DNA from: Primulina eburnea
Taxonomy: Eukaryota; Streptophyta; Magnoliopsida; Lamiales; Gesneriaceae
Assembly: GCF_022965805.1 (NCBI RefSeq)
Contig: NC_133103.1
Span: forward strand, 26,322,445-26,386,444
Length of the DNA stretch: 64,000 bases
Direction of reading: 5' to 3'
Both the position numbers and the translations under genes were made by a program. Under the pieces are notes generated by a model that did not search any database, was not told the DNA's origin, and saw nothing but the letters and a program-made list of their open reading frames with translations. Shown in pieces: positions 11,674-23,353 of this stretch; within the stretch, counting starts at the first letter, position 1, and the number at the start of each line of letters is the position of its first letter.

Positions 11674-12135
11674 CTCAAATTGGAAACCTCGTTCGCGAAG
11701 CAGATCTCTATGTATTTTCAGATGCTCATATCGTTCCCTAGCAGCAGTATTCACAAATACTTGAGAGGTATGAGATGACGAAGACGAAGCACCGTGACTT
11801 ACCCGAGTTTTTTTAGGTGCCATCGTTGTTGATTATTTGGGAAGAGTACAAGTAGCCAGGAGTAATAAGCGGGTCGCCGGAGAACGTTTTGCTGGAAATC
11901 GGTGGCGGCGGCCGGAATAAAGCAGTGGTGGCCGGAAAATTCAAATCTTGATTGGAAAAACTCACTTCCTGATGTTTGGTGAAGATGGTGACCCAAGATT
12001 GTACCTGAAATTTGTGCAAGGCAAGAGATTTGAGCAACATTTAGAGAGAAGGGGCGAAAATTTGAGGAGGGGCGAGTAGGGTTCGAATGGGGGAGAAAAG
12101 GGAAAGGGCTGCAGACTTTTAAGTCTGCGCGATCC

Positions 12136-12285
12136 GCCCGGGCGGGCGTAAGTTTCCGCCCGGGCGGATACCTCTCGAATTTTTTTTGAAAAAGTGGCGC
12201 GCCCGGGCGGAAGCTCCACGGAAATTTTGTGTAAAATTTAGTGGAAAATGTACGCGCCCGGGCGGATGTAAATGTCCGCTCGGGC
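12136..12285 (-). promoter_or_regulatory. Internal GC-rich array upstream of D accessory ORF
   Basis: Five cores (four GCCCGGGC, one GCTCGGGC) centred at 12139.5, 12161.5, 12204.5, 12259.5 and 12281.5, so two 22-bp pairs. The first pair has nearly the same hairpin and loop (gtaagttt) as the LTR arrays of D. It sits between integrase and the accessory ORF. A perfect inverted repeat gcagactt-tt-aagtctgc (12111-12128), whose minus strand reads ACTTAAAAG, follows it. A dedicated promoter is inferred. Confidence 0.65.
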
Positions 12286-12436
12286 GGGAGCTTCACGGCA
12301 ATTCCTCCTTTTTTTTAAAAAATAACGGCAAAAGAAAATAAATAAATTGACACGAAAGAACAATTAAGTCAAATGCAAGAGAAGGGAATGAAAATAGTTC
12401 TCAATTTATAGTCGAGAGCTTGACTGTCGGTCCGTC

Positions 12437-13582
12437 TCAGTTCGGCATGTCTTGGAACCGGGTGATTCCAAGTTGTGGCTCAATTGTGCCACCCATGTAG
12501 TGCTTCAGGCGCTGGGCATTGACCGTAAATGTCCCATCCTTCCCATCTTTCAATTCTACAGCTCCTGATGGATAAACTTTCGAGATCACGAATGGACCGG
12601 ACCATCGTGACTTCAATTTTCCGAGAAAAAGTCGCAACCGGGAGTTGTAGAGTAGGACACTTTCACCTTCTTTGAATTCTCTCTCGATGATCCGCTTGTC
12701 ATGGGCTTTCTTCGTCTTTTCCTTGTAGATTAGTGCGAGATCATATGCTAGATTTCTGAACTCCTCCAACTGATCTAGTTGAAGCAAACGTCGTTCACCT
12801 GCATCAGTAAAGTTAAAGTTCAGTGCTTTTGTTGCCCAATATGCGCGATGCTCTAACTCTACAGGTAGATGACATGCTTTACCAAACAAAAGCCTATACG
12901 GTGTAGTGCCTATAGGTGTTTTAAAAGCAGTACTATATGCCCACAGAGCATCATCTAATCTCACCGACCAATCCTTCCTACTGACACCTACCACTTTCTC
13001 CAAAATTCGCTTTCTCTCTCGGTTATACACCTCCATTTGCCCACTCGTCTGTGGGTGATAGGGGGTAGAGATTTTATGTGTGACACCATATTTGCTCAAA
13101 AGTTTTTCAAATAGTTTGTTGCAAAAATGCGTGCCACCGTCACTAATGATTGCTTGTGGTGTTCCAAATCGGTTAAAAATGTTTTTCTTTAAAAATTTTA
13201 GGAACACTTGAGCATCATTAGTGGTATACGCTTCCGCCTCTACCCACTTAGACACATAATCCACCGCAACCAAGATGTATTTTTTCGTGAAAGAACTGGG
13301 AAACGGTCCCATGAAGTCTATTCCCCACACATCAAAAACCTCACATTCAATGATATTATTTAAAGGCATTTCATGACGGTTAGAGATGTTACCTGACCGC
13401 TGGCATTTATCACAATGTAGCACATAAGAACGAGCATCTTTGAAGAGACTTGGCCAATAAAAGCCACATTCAAGTACCTTGGATGCCGTCCTTGTTGGTC
13501 CGAAATGACCACCTACCTCACTGTCATGGCAATGGTTGAGAATTTGATCAAACTCTTCCTCCGCAACACACCGTCTTATCAT
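12437..13582 (-). pseudogene. D integrase
   Basis: Inserts the cDNA into the genome. Visible: zinc-binding part with [12 protein letters not shown] and CDKCQRSG, catalytic core with DFMGPFP (first Asp), ISDGGTHF (second Asp) and [14 protein letters not shown] (Glu), and the C-terminal GPF-type module ([19 protein letters not shown]) ending QDMPN. The three catalytic acids are present and the block itself is open for 381 codons. Upstream it is cut from RNase H by 1-nt losses near 13600 and 13907, so it cannot be translated as part of this copy's polyprotein. Confidence 0.9.
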
Positions 13583-13856
13583 GGAATCTGCACAAATTTA
13601 AACAAAAACGGTTCCTCCCAAAAATAGTATTTCACGTCAGAAAAGAATTTCTTTCGTTGGTGAAACGATAGGTTTCGTGGAGGTGTGCCTGTGACAAGAA
13701 AGTTAGCAAAATTTGCATATCATGGACAATGTTTCATCTCAAACAGTTGCTCGTCAGGAAACCAATCATTAATAGCTTGATCTACACAGTCATTACTAAC
13801 AAGCTCTAGTCTAGATAAATGATCCGCCACCACATTCTCAACACCTTTCTTATCTT

Positions 13857-15578
13857 TTATTTCCAAATCAAACTCTTGTAACAGTAAGATCCACCGAAGT
13901 AAGCGTGGTTTGCATATTTTTTAGCAAGCAAATATTTCAGTGCAGAGTGGTCTGTGTAAATAATGACTTTTGACAAAACAAGATATGCATAAAATTTATC
14001 AAGTGCAAACACTACTACAAGTAACTCTTTTTCAGTGGTGGCATAATTTAATTGTGCTTCATCTAGAGTCTTACTTGCATAGTATATAGTGTGGAATACA
14101 TTGTTCCGTCTTTGGCCGAGGACAACACCAACCGCAGCATCACTGGCATCGCACATGATCTCGAAGGGCAGATCCCAATCCGGTGCCATCAAGACAAGAG
14201 CCGTCACCAAGCGCTCCTTTAAATCCTCGTATGCCTGCAAACAGTTAGAATTAAAATCAAAGGGCATATCTTTCATAAGTAGAGAAGATAGAGGTTTGGC
14301 AACTTTAGAAAAATCTTTGATGAACCGCCGATAGAAACCGGCGTGGCCTAAAAAACTTCTAACTCCCTTTACTGAGGCTGGTGGTGGTAGGTTCTTTATG
14401 ACTTCAATTTTTGCCTTGTCCACCTCAATTCCTTGCTCCGAAACCGTGTGCCCTAAAACAATTCCCTCTTGTACCATGAAATGACACTTTTCCCAATTGA
14501 GCACCAAGTTCGTCTCCTCGCATCTTCTCAACACGGATCTCAAATTCTGCAAGCACTCATCAAACGTTGCACCAAAGATAGAAAAATCATCCATAAATAT
14601 TTCAAGAAAGGTTTCAATCATATCATGGAATATAGCAGTCATACAGCGCTGAAATGTAGCAGGTGCATTACAAAGACCAAAAGACATTCGGCGAAAAGCA
14701 AACGTGCCATAAGGACAAGTGAAAGTGGTTTTCTCTTGGTCCTCAGGTGCAATTGTGATTTGATTATACCCCGAATACCCATCTAGAAAACAATAAAATT
14801 CATGCCCCGCTAATCTCTCCAACATTTGATCAATAAAGGGAAGGGGAAAATGGTCCTTATGGGTGGCATCATTCAACTTCCTACAGTCAATACACACTCT
14901 CCACCCCGTAACAGTTCTCGTGGGAATAAGTTCATTCTTTTCATTGGTGATCACCGTAATCCCACCTTTCTTAGGCACACATTGAACCGGACTTACCCAA
15001 GCACTATCGGAAATAGGGTAGATAATACCTGAATCGAGAAGCTTAATAGTTTCAGCTTTCACTACCTTTTTCATCTTTGGATTTAGTCGTCTTTGAGGTT
15101 GCACGAGAGGTGAGTACTTTTCTTCCATCAAGATTTTATGCATGCATATCGATGGACTGATTCCCTTGATGTCTGCCACCTTCCAAGCGAATGCCCTTTT
15201 GTGCTCTTTGAGAACTTGCAACAATTTGCTCTCCATAGCATCTGTCAAAGCAGCAGAAATAATGACTGGCAACGTGTTATTCTCACCTAGGAATACGTAC
15301 TTTAAGTGCGGAGGTAAGGGCTTGAGTTCAAGCGTCGGTGGCTCCTCGATGCTCGACTTTGGAGGGATCAAATCTCTGGGCTGTCCTAGATCTTCCAGTT
15401 TGATCCTCATCAGCCTTCTCCATGGATGGTTGTCATTGAAGTATGCTACTATTTCAGCTTTTTCTTCATCCAATGCTTCTTCTCCCAATTCAGTAGTGAT
15501 AGTGGCCTCCAAAGGGTCCCTAAAAACATCCTGCACATAGTGAGACACAAGAGAGTCAAAAGCATCAATTCTAAACAA
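13857..15578 (-). pseudogene. D reverse transcriptase and RNase H
   Basis: Copies element RNA into DNA. RT blocks in order: WVSPVQCVPKKGG, GWRVCIDCRKLN, HFPLPFIDQMLERL, FLDGYSGYNQI, FGLCNAPATFQR and the catalytic FMDDFSIFG (near 14570-14597), an Athila-type spelling. RNase H follows (MCDASDAAVG, TEKELLVVVFA, YTDHSALKYL). The frame leaves the true one near 13907, where one base is missing after AKKYA; the expected continuation toward integrase (VADHLSRL) is readable in the next frame at 13810-13850. The 5' end joins the protease frame by a 1-nt shift near 15578. Confidence 0.9.
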
Positions 15579-16174
15579 CTATCAGAATGCAGTGTGTGCT
15601 TAAGTGCATTAAAAACATCAAAAGTAATCTCTTCCTCGCCCACTCTCAATCTCAACTTTCCTTCTTGTACATCAATTAGTGCCTTGCCAGTTGCAAGGAA
15701 CGGTCTCCCCAAGATTAGAGGCATCTCTGTATCCTCCTCCATGTCGAGAACCACGAAATCCGCAGGAAAAATGAATTTGTCCACTTTCACTAGCACATCC
15801 TCAATCACTCCGCGGGGGTACTTGACATATCTGTCAGCAAGTTGCAAGGACATCCTCGTCGGCTTAGGCTCTCCCAACCCAAGTTTCCTAAACACAGACA
15901 ATGGCATAAGATTAATACTTGCACCAAGATCACATAATGCCTTATGAAAAACAACATCACCAATCATGCAAGGAATAGAGAAACTCCCTGGGTCTTTTAG
16001 CTTCGGTGGGATTTTGTTTTGCACCAAAGCGGAGCAATTTTCAGTTAAGTTCACTGTTATGTGACCCTCAAACTTCCTCTTATTTGCTAAAATATCCTTC
16101 AAAAATTTAGCATAACTAGGCATTTGCATTAAAGCATCGGCGAAGGGAATATTGATATGCAATTTTTTAAACAC
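15449..16174 (-). pseudogene. D protease region
   Basis: Gag-pol maturation protease. The active-site motif reads ALCDLGASINLMP, where Athila relatives have C-D-x-G-A-S, so Asp and Gly-Ala-Ser are kept. The block continues with GRPFLATGKALIDV. Before it the capsid-protease linker KKLHINIPFADALMQMPSYAKFLKD is typical of Athila elements. The start is not real: the frame is continuous with gag except for TAA at 16193-16195 (probably CAA to TAA). After about 15590 a 1-nt shift sends this frame into nonsense ending at 15449. Confidence 0.85.
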
Positions 16175-16192
16175 CTCGAGAAACTTACCGAA

Positions 16193-17771
16193 TTATGCAT
16201 CTAGTTTTGCTTGTTTCAATGCAGCAGGAAAAGGAGAAGGTATAACAATTTTAGGTTGTGCAGTGGGTGCTGGTGTGGAGTTAGAAGACTTACCTTTTGA
16301 TGTCTCAGTCGGTTCATCCGGTATTTGAATTTTTTCGTTTCCCTTCGACTCCAAAATTTTCCCACTCTTCAACTCAATGGCCTTCACTTGCTCTTTTGGA
16401 TTAGTCTCGGTATTACTTGGCAAGGTGCCCGGCTCTCTACTTGCTATCATCTTGGCCAACTGTCCAATTTGATTCTCGAGCCCTTTTATCGATGCATCTT
16501 GGTTTTGAAGTCTAGTTTCAGTGGATGAAATAAACTTAGACATCATTTGCTTCAAGTTGGACTTTTCTTCTCTAGGAGGATCGGATCTGTACATCGGTTG
16601 TTTCCCATATTGTTGTCCTCCTTGCGGTCTATTCTGACTGTTTTGACCCCCCCCCCCCCCCCCCCCATGAGAAGTTGGGATGTTGCCTCCACCCAGGATT
16701 GTATGTGTTCGAATAAGGGTCATTCCTTGGGCGGTTTTGGACTCCCACTTGATTCACCGGTGCCTCATTTTGCACATAGAAGGGATTTCCATCTTGACAG
16801 TCTTTCACATAGTGTTCTCCTCCACATTTCTCACAGAATATCTCCTGAAGACGCATAGCCTTGCCACCCACGTTCAAGCTATCCAACTTCCTGTTCAATG
16901 CATCAAGTTGTGCAGTAATAGCAGAAAAATCAGTTACCTGGTGAACTCCTGCAGTTCTCCGCTGGTTGTTCCTGTCAGATTGAGGATGATAACTGCTAGT
17001 AGCCATCTCCTCCAACAACTCATATCCTTCTTCTGCAGTCTTCCTCTACAGGTTTCCACAAGCAGCAGCATCTATCATGGTACGATTAGGAGCGAGCAAA
17101 CCATAATAAAATGTTTGAACAACTAACCCAAGAGGTAACTCGTGATGTGGCCATCTTCGTAGTAGATCCTTGAAGCGTTCCCATGCCTCATATAGAGATT
17201 CCTGATCGAATTGAGCAAATGTTGTAATGTCTGCCCGCAGCTTCATGGTCTTGGAGGGAGGGAAGTATTTGATGAGAAAGGCTTTCGCCATGTCGTCCCA
17301 TGTAGCGATCGACCCTACAGGCAAAAAATTTAACCATGCCTTAGCTTTATCACGTAAAGAGAAAGGAAATAAACGCAACCTAACAGTATCATCAGAAACT
17401 CCATTGAATTTAAAAGTATCGCAGATTTCAATAAAATCCGCGATGTGCGTGTTTGGATCATCTAGTGCAGTTCCTCTGAATTGGACTGTGTTCTGAATCA
17501 TTTGGATTATGGCTGGCTTGATTTCAAAGTGATTTGCCCGCACGATAGGCCTCACAATGCTAGGGCGTGCACCCTCCAAAGAAGGTTGGGCATACTCCAG
17601 AATTGGTATGCGACGCGGTATCTCAACTTGTCTATTGTCACACTGTTCTTCTCCACGTTCTTGCTCGTGTCTTTCCATCAGTTCTTTAAGTCTTTGCTGT
17701 TGTCTTCTCTTGCGGAAAGTTCTTTCAATTTCAGGATCGAGTTCAAGCTCCACGTCAAGTGACTTTGGCAT
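16193..17771 (-). pseudogene. D gag with poly-G slip tract
   Basis: Capsid and nucleocapsid. The ATG at 17769-17771 opens MPKSLDVELELD. A gag domain follows (DPNTHIADFIEICDTF, RLRLFPFSLRDKAKAWL, KYFPPSKT, EAWERFKDLLRRWP). TAG at 17046-17048 interrupts it just before RKTAEEGYELLEEMATSS, which continues in the same frame. A single CCHC knuckle (CEKCGGEHYVKDC) comes next. At 16647-16666 twenty consecutive Cs (Gs in the mRNA) encode polyglycine, and the downstream half lies in another reading frame. The C-terminal part is polar (Gln/Lys/Pro) and ends QAKLDA at TAA 16193. One nonsense and one homopolymer frameshift make it a pseudogene. Confidence 0.88.
16647..16666. repeat. C20 homopolymer within D gag
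   Basis: Twenty consecutive Cs. Upstream and downstream gag frames differ across it, which fits slippage in the genome or a sequencing length error. Confidence 0.9.
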
Positions 17772-17871
17772 GCACTAGACAAGATATCTGAGATAAAATA
17801 TGGAGTGTTAGCTCAAGAGAAATAAAATAATGCTAAAGAAAATAACTAACAATAAAATTGTAGATTAACAG

Positions 17872-17889
17872 TCCCCGGCAACGGCGCCA
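17872..17889 (-). promoter_or_regulatory. Primer-binding site of D (Asp-tRNA type)
   Basis: Minus strand reads TGGCGCCGTTGCCGGGGA, the PBS used by Athila-type elements, separated from the LTR by a few bases. Confidence 0.9.
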
Positions 17890-17895
17890 AAAACT

Positions 17896-19287
17896 TCATC
17901 GAGCAAAACTTGCACAGTAAAATCCTCAATAAAAATATGATTTTGTATGCTCAAAATTAATCGCAAGTGCACGATGTCAAGTTATAATATAGTGTAAGTG
18001 AGTACGAGTATCGTTCCACTGAAGACTGTGTTTTACAATTGTCATTTGTCGTTATCAAATCTTTAGCAACGAAAAATTGATTGATTGTATATTACTACTA
18101 ACATTAAATAAACATGCAAATAAAAAGATTCAAAATCAAGTAATGAAATGTAAAGTCTAAAATGGTTGAGTAAAATTTCAGTGAAAAATGGATTTGTTGG
18201 GAATTTCGGTTCACCTACCCCTCGTTCATTAATTAATTCGTTTGATCGTGATCTACTCTTCCGACAAGATTTCCTATTTAATTGAACACTCTCTCTCGAG
18301 CTATGCCAAACTAATTCTATTCAATGAAGTAATTAAATATCTTTAATTATTTATCAAGAATGAATCACATTTCGATCTATGAAATCCCCTAATATTAGAC
18401 CCTAAGGACTATGATTATCGGCACGTATCCAATTTCATATATCTATGTAAATTGTAGATCCGCGAATTATACTACTCAATCCTATCACTCGTTATTCTCT
18501 CGAACTCACTCGTGATATGAAAACGTCGTTAAAGTTAGCTACGCTTTAATGACACAATAAAATAATAGTATAATCAAGAATCACGCAACAATCGAATAAA
18601 AATTAATTCAAATCAAAGTTTGGGGTAGGATCCCCTTGAATCCCAACAAATATTGAAGTTTAGCTACTCGAATTCATGATCAAAATAAACAAAACAAAGT
18701 TTAAAAGTTGTAAACAAAGTTAGAAATACGAGAATTGACGAAAAACGCGAAGACGACGCCCGGAAAACTTCGATTCTTCAATCCAAGCGCAAAAGTGCTA
18801 TCCAAACTTGCGGCGGCTCTAGAATAATCTCTGAATTCGTGCCTCTCCCCCTACCATATCTTCCCTCTTCAGAATTAAGGGAATAAATCGTACATTATTT
18901 TTTCCAAAAATACGAATGCGCCCGGGCGGATGTAAGTTTCCGCCCGGGCGGATAACTCTCGCAGATCTTGCCTATTTATTTTTCTTTGGCGCGCCCGGGC
19001 GGATGTAAGTTTCCGCCCGGGCGGGTGGTCTTCGCAAATTCATCTTTTTTCTGTTCTTGGGCGTGCCCGGGCGGGCATGAATGTGCGCCCGGGCGCATGT
19101 CTCTCGAATTTCCCGCTTTGATTTTCAATTTTTCACGAATCTCCTGCATTTTCGTCAACTAAACACATGAGCAACACGAAGATATAAATTACTCTAAAAT
19201 AACACACAATGCATGCAGTCTAAATGATAAATGCAACACAATGCGACATAACATGGTACGAAAAACACGTAAAATCCACCTCTATCA
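17896..19287 (-). repeat. 5' LTR of D (1392 bp)
   Basis: Homologous to 8191-9510. Its inner terminus reads TCATCGAG where the other LTR has TGATCGAG, so the terminal TG has mutated. It is 72 bp longer because of one extra GC-rich array unit. Confidence 0.92.
18920..19094 (-). repeat. GC-rich word array in D 5' LTR
   Basis: Six GCCCGGGC cores centred at 18923.5, 18945.5, 18996.5, 19018.5, 19068.5 and 19090.5. All three pairs are exactly 22 bp apart; pair starts step by 73 and 72 bp. Confidence 0.92.
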
Positions 19288-19343
19288 TATATTATGCAAA
19301 AATCCATTCTTATCAACCTTAAATCATGTGCAACTAAGGCATT
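19288..19343. other. Host strip between D and B
   Basis: Starts with the D TSD tatat and ends with the B TSD gcatt (19339-19343); resumes at 43132. It carries a degenerate word tgtgcaactaaggcat that belongs to the array continuing at 43132. Confidence 0.75.
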
Positions 19344-20228
19344 TGTTGCGTATTTTCACTACCGCAAGTGTACGGTGTCAAGTTTTAGTACTTGTTTGAG
19401 TACAGATATCGATCCCACGAAGAGTAATTATTTAAAATTTTATATTAATTACCATAATTGACATAGCTCAACTTTATTTAGACAAATCAAATAGTTGGTT
19501 TGTAATCCATTCAAATAAAATAACAAACCTTGTAATTCTAGCACACAGTAGAAATTCAATGAGTGAAGCAATCTAGAGATATGATTTCGTCGAGTCTCCC
19601 CTATGCTAAATTAACATTGACTAACATTTAATTAAATCACACTATATTTATTAACCAAGAACTCAAAATATTTTCTATTCCCTCTGTCGAGTGATAAATA
19701 GAACTGTATTACCTATTACCGATTTTAATATGTCTATTCAAAATCATGTAACACGTAATAAATGCACACAAGGTTCTCTCATGGATTCACCAAAGTTATA
19801 CGTCTTTCACACGCTATAAACATCCGACAATGCGATTTCCCATGTCCTAATTTCGATCACTTCTCTCGAGTGTTAGATCTCAATTATCAGGTCAGTCGAA
19901 TTATGGCCAGTAATCCAAAAGCATTAAAGACAAGAAATCACAAATAAACATGATGAATTAATTCAATGAAAATTCAAAACGTCAATAGCATAGGTTCGAC
20001 AACGACTTCGTCAATCTCTAGAAAATAGAATTAGTTCATACTCGAATCTAAATAAAAACAACGCATGTTCGAAGTTTTAGACATCGAAATACGAGAGAAT
20101 ATAAAAATGGAAGAACAGAATAACAAATCCGAAGTGTCGTCTCTGTCCCCAGATTCGTCGTTCTTCGTATTTGCAATCGATCTTCATGCTCTGGATCGTC
20201 GTCTCGTGTTTGCTTCTGCTCTCCTCTC
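19344..20228 (-). repeat. 3' LTR of B, part distal to internal region
   Basis: Starts TGTTGCGTATTTTCACTACCG like 41756 onward and is closely similar to it up to the insertion point of C at 20228/20229. The rest of this LTR is at 35183-35706. Confidence 0.92.
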
Positions 20229-21167
20229 TGTTGGAAACTAAATTTTGGAGTTTAACAAAATCAACCAACTGAAAATACGAACCAACTGATCGAGCAAACT
20301 CAGAAACTGGACTTAATAACTGAAAACAACTGACTGATCAGTTCGAAACTGATCAGTTGATATATTCAATCAGTTTGCAAGCACTCCTCAACTGAACATG
20401 CTTCGAGAAAAAACATAGCAGATTGCAACTAAATGTGGAACGACGCACTTCATTCAATACAGCTTGGAACAACGCATTTCGGCGAAAGCAATTAAGACGC
20501 CGCATCACAATAAATGATGTAAACAATTCCCAAGGAATAATCAAGAAGAATTCAACGGATACAAAGATTGAAATTCATCTCAAGTTACCGTTGGAAGTTT
20601 ATAAATATGACGGAAGAACAGCTGAAGACAACAACGAAGTGATTACTATTCAAAATCTTGCTGTTACTCTGTCAAAATCTCAGCTCACTCCTTACTTGAT
20701 TTATTCGTAGTAGTTAAGGCTACAATTTGAGCTTACAAGCAAGTTGTAACAATCGTTGAAATTCGATAGTGCTAAGATCAGTTAAGCACTGAGATCATTC
20801 TGTTATACTAAGAGTTTCAGTTTTTGGCAGTGTTAAGTCCAAGCTGAAGTGGGTCAGTACAATTCTTGTATTTGATCAAATTCTTTTAGTGGATATCATA
20901 TCCTTGTGATAGAAGGGGTGACGTAGGAGTAATTGAAATCTCCGAACATCCAGAAACAACCCTTGCGAATTTTAATTTTGTATTCTATCTTTCAGTCAGT
21001 TACCTTCCGCAACTGATTCAGTTTAACTGATTGATATTGATCAACAAGATTCCGAGAATCAGTTTGTCACCATATTGAACTCAAAATTTTAAAACATCAA
21101 TTTTAATGGAGAGTGTTTATTCAACCCCCCCTTCTAAACACTCTTGATACGTTAACCGATCCTATCA
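20229..21167 (+). repeat. C left LTR (939 bp)
   Basis: From TGTTGGAAACTAAATTTTGG to gttaaccgatcctatca, followed by PBS. Matches 32055-32992 with a few percent difference. Confidence 0.92.
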
Positions 21168-21169
21168 AG

Positions 21170-21180
21170 TGGTATCAGAG
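21170..21180 (+). promoter_or_regulatory. C left primer-binding site
   Basis: TGGTATCAGAG two bases inside the LTR; initiator-Met type. The second copy is at 32995-33005. Confidence 0.85.
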
Positions 21181-21228
21181 AGGGTGAATCTTGTTCTTGA
21201 ATACCTTTTGATATATAAACTTGCTAGC

Positions 21229-23160
21229 ATGACTTCATTCAACAAAATTCATATGTTCTCCAGAGAAGAATTCGATGATTGGAAAATTAGAATGCAAGCT
21301 CATTTAGCAGCACAAGATGATAACATGTGGTATGTCATAACTGATGGACCCATGAAGATTCTAAAAGCAAATACAGCAGTTGCCATCACAGAAGGGGCAC
21401 CACAAAGAATAGAAAAGCCTAGAGATGAATGGACAACTGAAGACAAAAGAAAAGCAAATCTTGACAATGTGGCTAAAGACATTCTGTACAAAACGTTGGA
21501 CAAAGTAACTTTCAGCAAAATAAAGATGTGTAAAACAGCCAAAGAAATTTGGTAAAAACTGATCCAGCTGTGTGAAGGAAATGATCAAACCAAAGAAAAT
21601 AAACTTTCTATTGCTGTGCAAAAGTTTGATAACATCGAAATGAAAGCAGGAGAATCGATGCACGAGTATGATGAAAGAGTAAGTAGTATCATCAATGAGC
21701 TAAATGCACTTGGAAAAGTGTATACCAACAAAGAAATTACACTAAAGGTAATGAGAGGTCTTCCCAAAGAATGGGATGTCAAGACCATGGCAATGAGGGA
21801 GTCCAAAGATCTGAACCAAATCGAACTCCATGATCTATTTGCTGATTTAAAAGCCTATGAATTTGAGCTGCAGACCAGAGAAGGAGAACAATCTACTTCT
21901 GCAGCCACAACTGCTCTAGCCGCTGTCAGAACTGAACAAATCAGTTCAGTTGAAAAAGCTGCTGATCAGTTGAGTAACGATGCTATGTCACTGTTCATCA
22001 AAAAATTTGGAAGGTTCATGAGAAAGAACCAAGGGAACTTCCAGAAACAATATCATAGAAACAACTCCAAGGATGAATCAAATGCATGATACAACTGCGG
22101 CAAATCAGGCCACTTTATTGCTGATTGTCCTAAACCTAAGAAGGATATTCAAGTGTCAACTGATAGAAGAAAGAAATCATATGAACACAAAAAAGACCCA
22201 AGGAAGATAAAAAGTTCTTCAGAAAGAAACATGAAGTACTCTTAGCTGAAGAAAACAAATCAAAAAGGGGCAGAAACTGACAGTGAAGAATCGGAACCAG
22301 AAAGCTCATGCAGTTCTAGTGATGATGAGGAAGTAAAGTGCTTGATGGCTAATGATGCAGCAGAAGAGTCATCTAGCCAACATGTATTTGATTTCAGTTC
22401 AATTGCTTTAACACGAGAAGAACTCGTTTTCACATTACATGACATGGTAGATGAGTATCAGAAACTTGCATCATCATTTGAAAAACTCAAAGCAAAGCAA
22501 ACTGATCCCACAGACAATAAAACCAAAACTGATGAATCAGTTGAAAGTTTGAGTCTAAAAAGGGAAATTGCTGAGCTAAAAGCAGAAAGAAACAAAAATC
22601 AGTCATTAATACAGAAGTTAATGCTTGAGAACACAAAACAGACTGAGCTTATTCAATCATGGAACAAATCATCTATTGCATTGACTGATATACAGAACTC
22701 CAAAAAATCAGTAACTGATAAAACTGGTTCGGGGTTCTGTAACCAAGATGAAATGTCAACCAATGATACTCAACCAAAACTGAATATGAGCAAAGGGAAA
22801 TACATTCACTTTGTCAAATCAGTTATGGTACAAGAACAATCAGAGCCAAGAAAACTGGTTGAAAAGCCAACTGAAAGTATGAACAATGGCAAAAGATATG
22901 GTATTGGTTATAGCCCAAAAGTGGTAACTGATTCATGCAGTCAGTCACCAAAAAGCTTTTACAAAAGCTATTCAAATGGCTATTCCAATTACTATAACTG
23001 CAAGCCAGTTCAGAAGAGATATAGACTGAACAATCAGTTGAATAAAGCTAAAACTCATACTGTATCATCCGTACACTACACAAGCACAAAAAGCCGAGAA
23101 AAACTATTTGGAATACAACTACTGGAAAGTCTGTTAGACTAATCCAAGTATGGGTTCCTA
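21229..23160 (+). pseudogene. C gag, left copy
   Basis: Copia gag polyprotein start. ATG 21229 opens MTSFNKIHMFSREEFDDW, the usual copia capsid opening, followed by W-Y-V-I, KAKEIW-like and DERVSSIINELNALGK blocks. It stops at TAA 21553-21555 (the other copy has GAA there). It then resumes in the same frame to TGA 22087-22089, which replaces the first Cys of the CCHC knuckle (the other copy has TGC, CYNCGKSGHFIADC). After a frameshift an acidic part (SDSEESEPESS type) and coiled-coil-like part (EIAELKAERNKNQSL) run to about 23142. It ends in the LTR-end fragment, so protease is missing. Confidence 0.85.
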
Positions 23161-23257
23161 AGGGACTAATCAGTTCAGGACCCAAATAGATATGGGTACC
23201 AAATTATATTATGTGTGTGAATGTAGGTAATATAATTGTGACAAGCACACAATTATA

Positions 23258-23353
23258 TTATTGAACTCAAAATTTTAAAAGATCAATTTTAATTGAGCGT
23301 GTTTATTCAACCCCCCCTTCTAAACACTCTTGATACGTTAACCGATCCTATCA
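23258..23353 (+). repeat. LTR 3'-end fragment fused to gag (left)
   Basis: About 95 bp equal to the last part of the C LTR (tattgaactcaaaatttt to gatcctatca). The gag side ends in ttatattattgaactc, so a short match at the join is likely. Directly after it the frame reads [12 protein letters not shown], mid-integrase. The same gag/LTR-end join occurs at 35084-35177. Confidence 0.88.

Larger units (their letters stand above)
10332..11823 (-). pseudogene. Accessory ORF of D, plant-transposon-protein-like
   Basis: Downstream ORF of unknown function, a type often annotated as putative plant transposon protein. The ATG at 11821-11823 opens MAPKKTRVSH with a Ser-rich start. After a (TA)n insertion it resumes with the core (WGKFCRQP, REFYANAAE, then a conserved hydrophobic stretch LIPASLWYAFLATLLMP and LLLYALITQ). 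TAG at 10857-10859 splits the tail; the same frame runs on through a helical MDEFAAFADHQ part, a Pro-rich part and a very hydrophobic end, stopping at 10332. That last part overlaps the conserved 15-mer and G-run, so the hydrophobic residues may be non-coding DNA read as protein. Element B carries a homologue (WGEF, REFYANL, MPSGHVSDV). A GC-rich array lies about 310 bp upstream of the ATG. Confidence 0.75.
8191..19287 (-). mobile_element. D: full-length Athila-like Ty3/gypsy element
   Basis: Complete minus-strand element with LTRs of 1320 bp (3') and 1392 bp (5'), flanked by TSD TATAT at 8186-8190 and 19288-19292. Order: 5' LTR, Asp-type PBS, gag, protease, RT, RNase H, integrase, GC-rich array, accessory ORF, two polypurine-like tracts, 3' LTR. 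Every coding block is present, but frames carry several single stops and 1-nt shifts. The PBS, RT motif FMDDFS and the downstream extra ORF point to the Athila lineage. Confidence 0.9.

Noticed and set aside
11538..11823. Tyr-Ile repeat proteins on both strands
   Set aside because: They are translations of the (TA)n microsatellite; only the flanking accessory ORF parts are meaningful.
11799..12296. Minus-strand frame of 165 codons upstream of the D accessory ORF
   Set aside because: It covers the internal GC-rich array and leader; composition follows the array and no homology is apparent.
15142..15947. Plus-strand frames opposite D pol
   Set aside because: Shadows of the minus-strand protease/RT genes.
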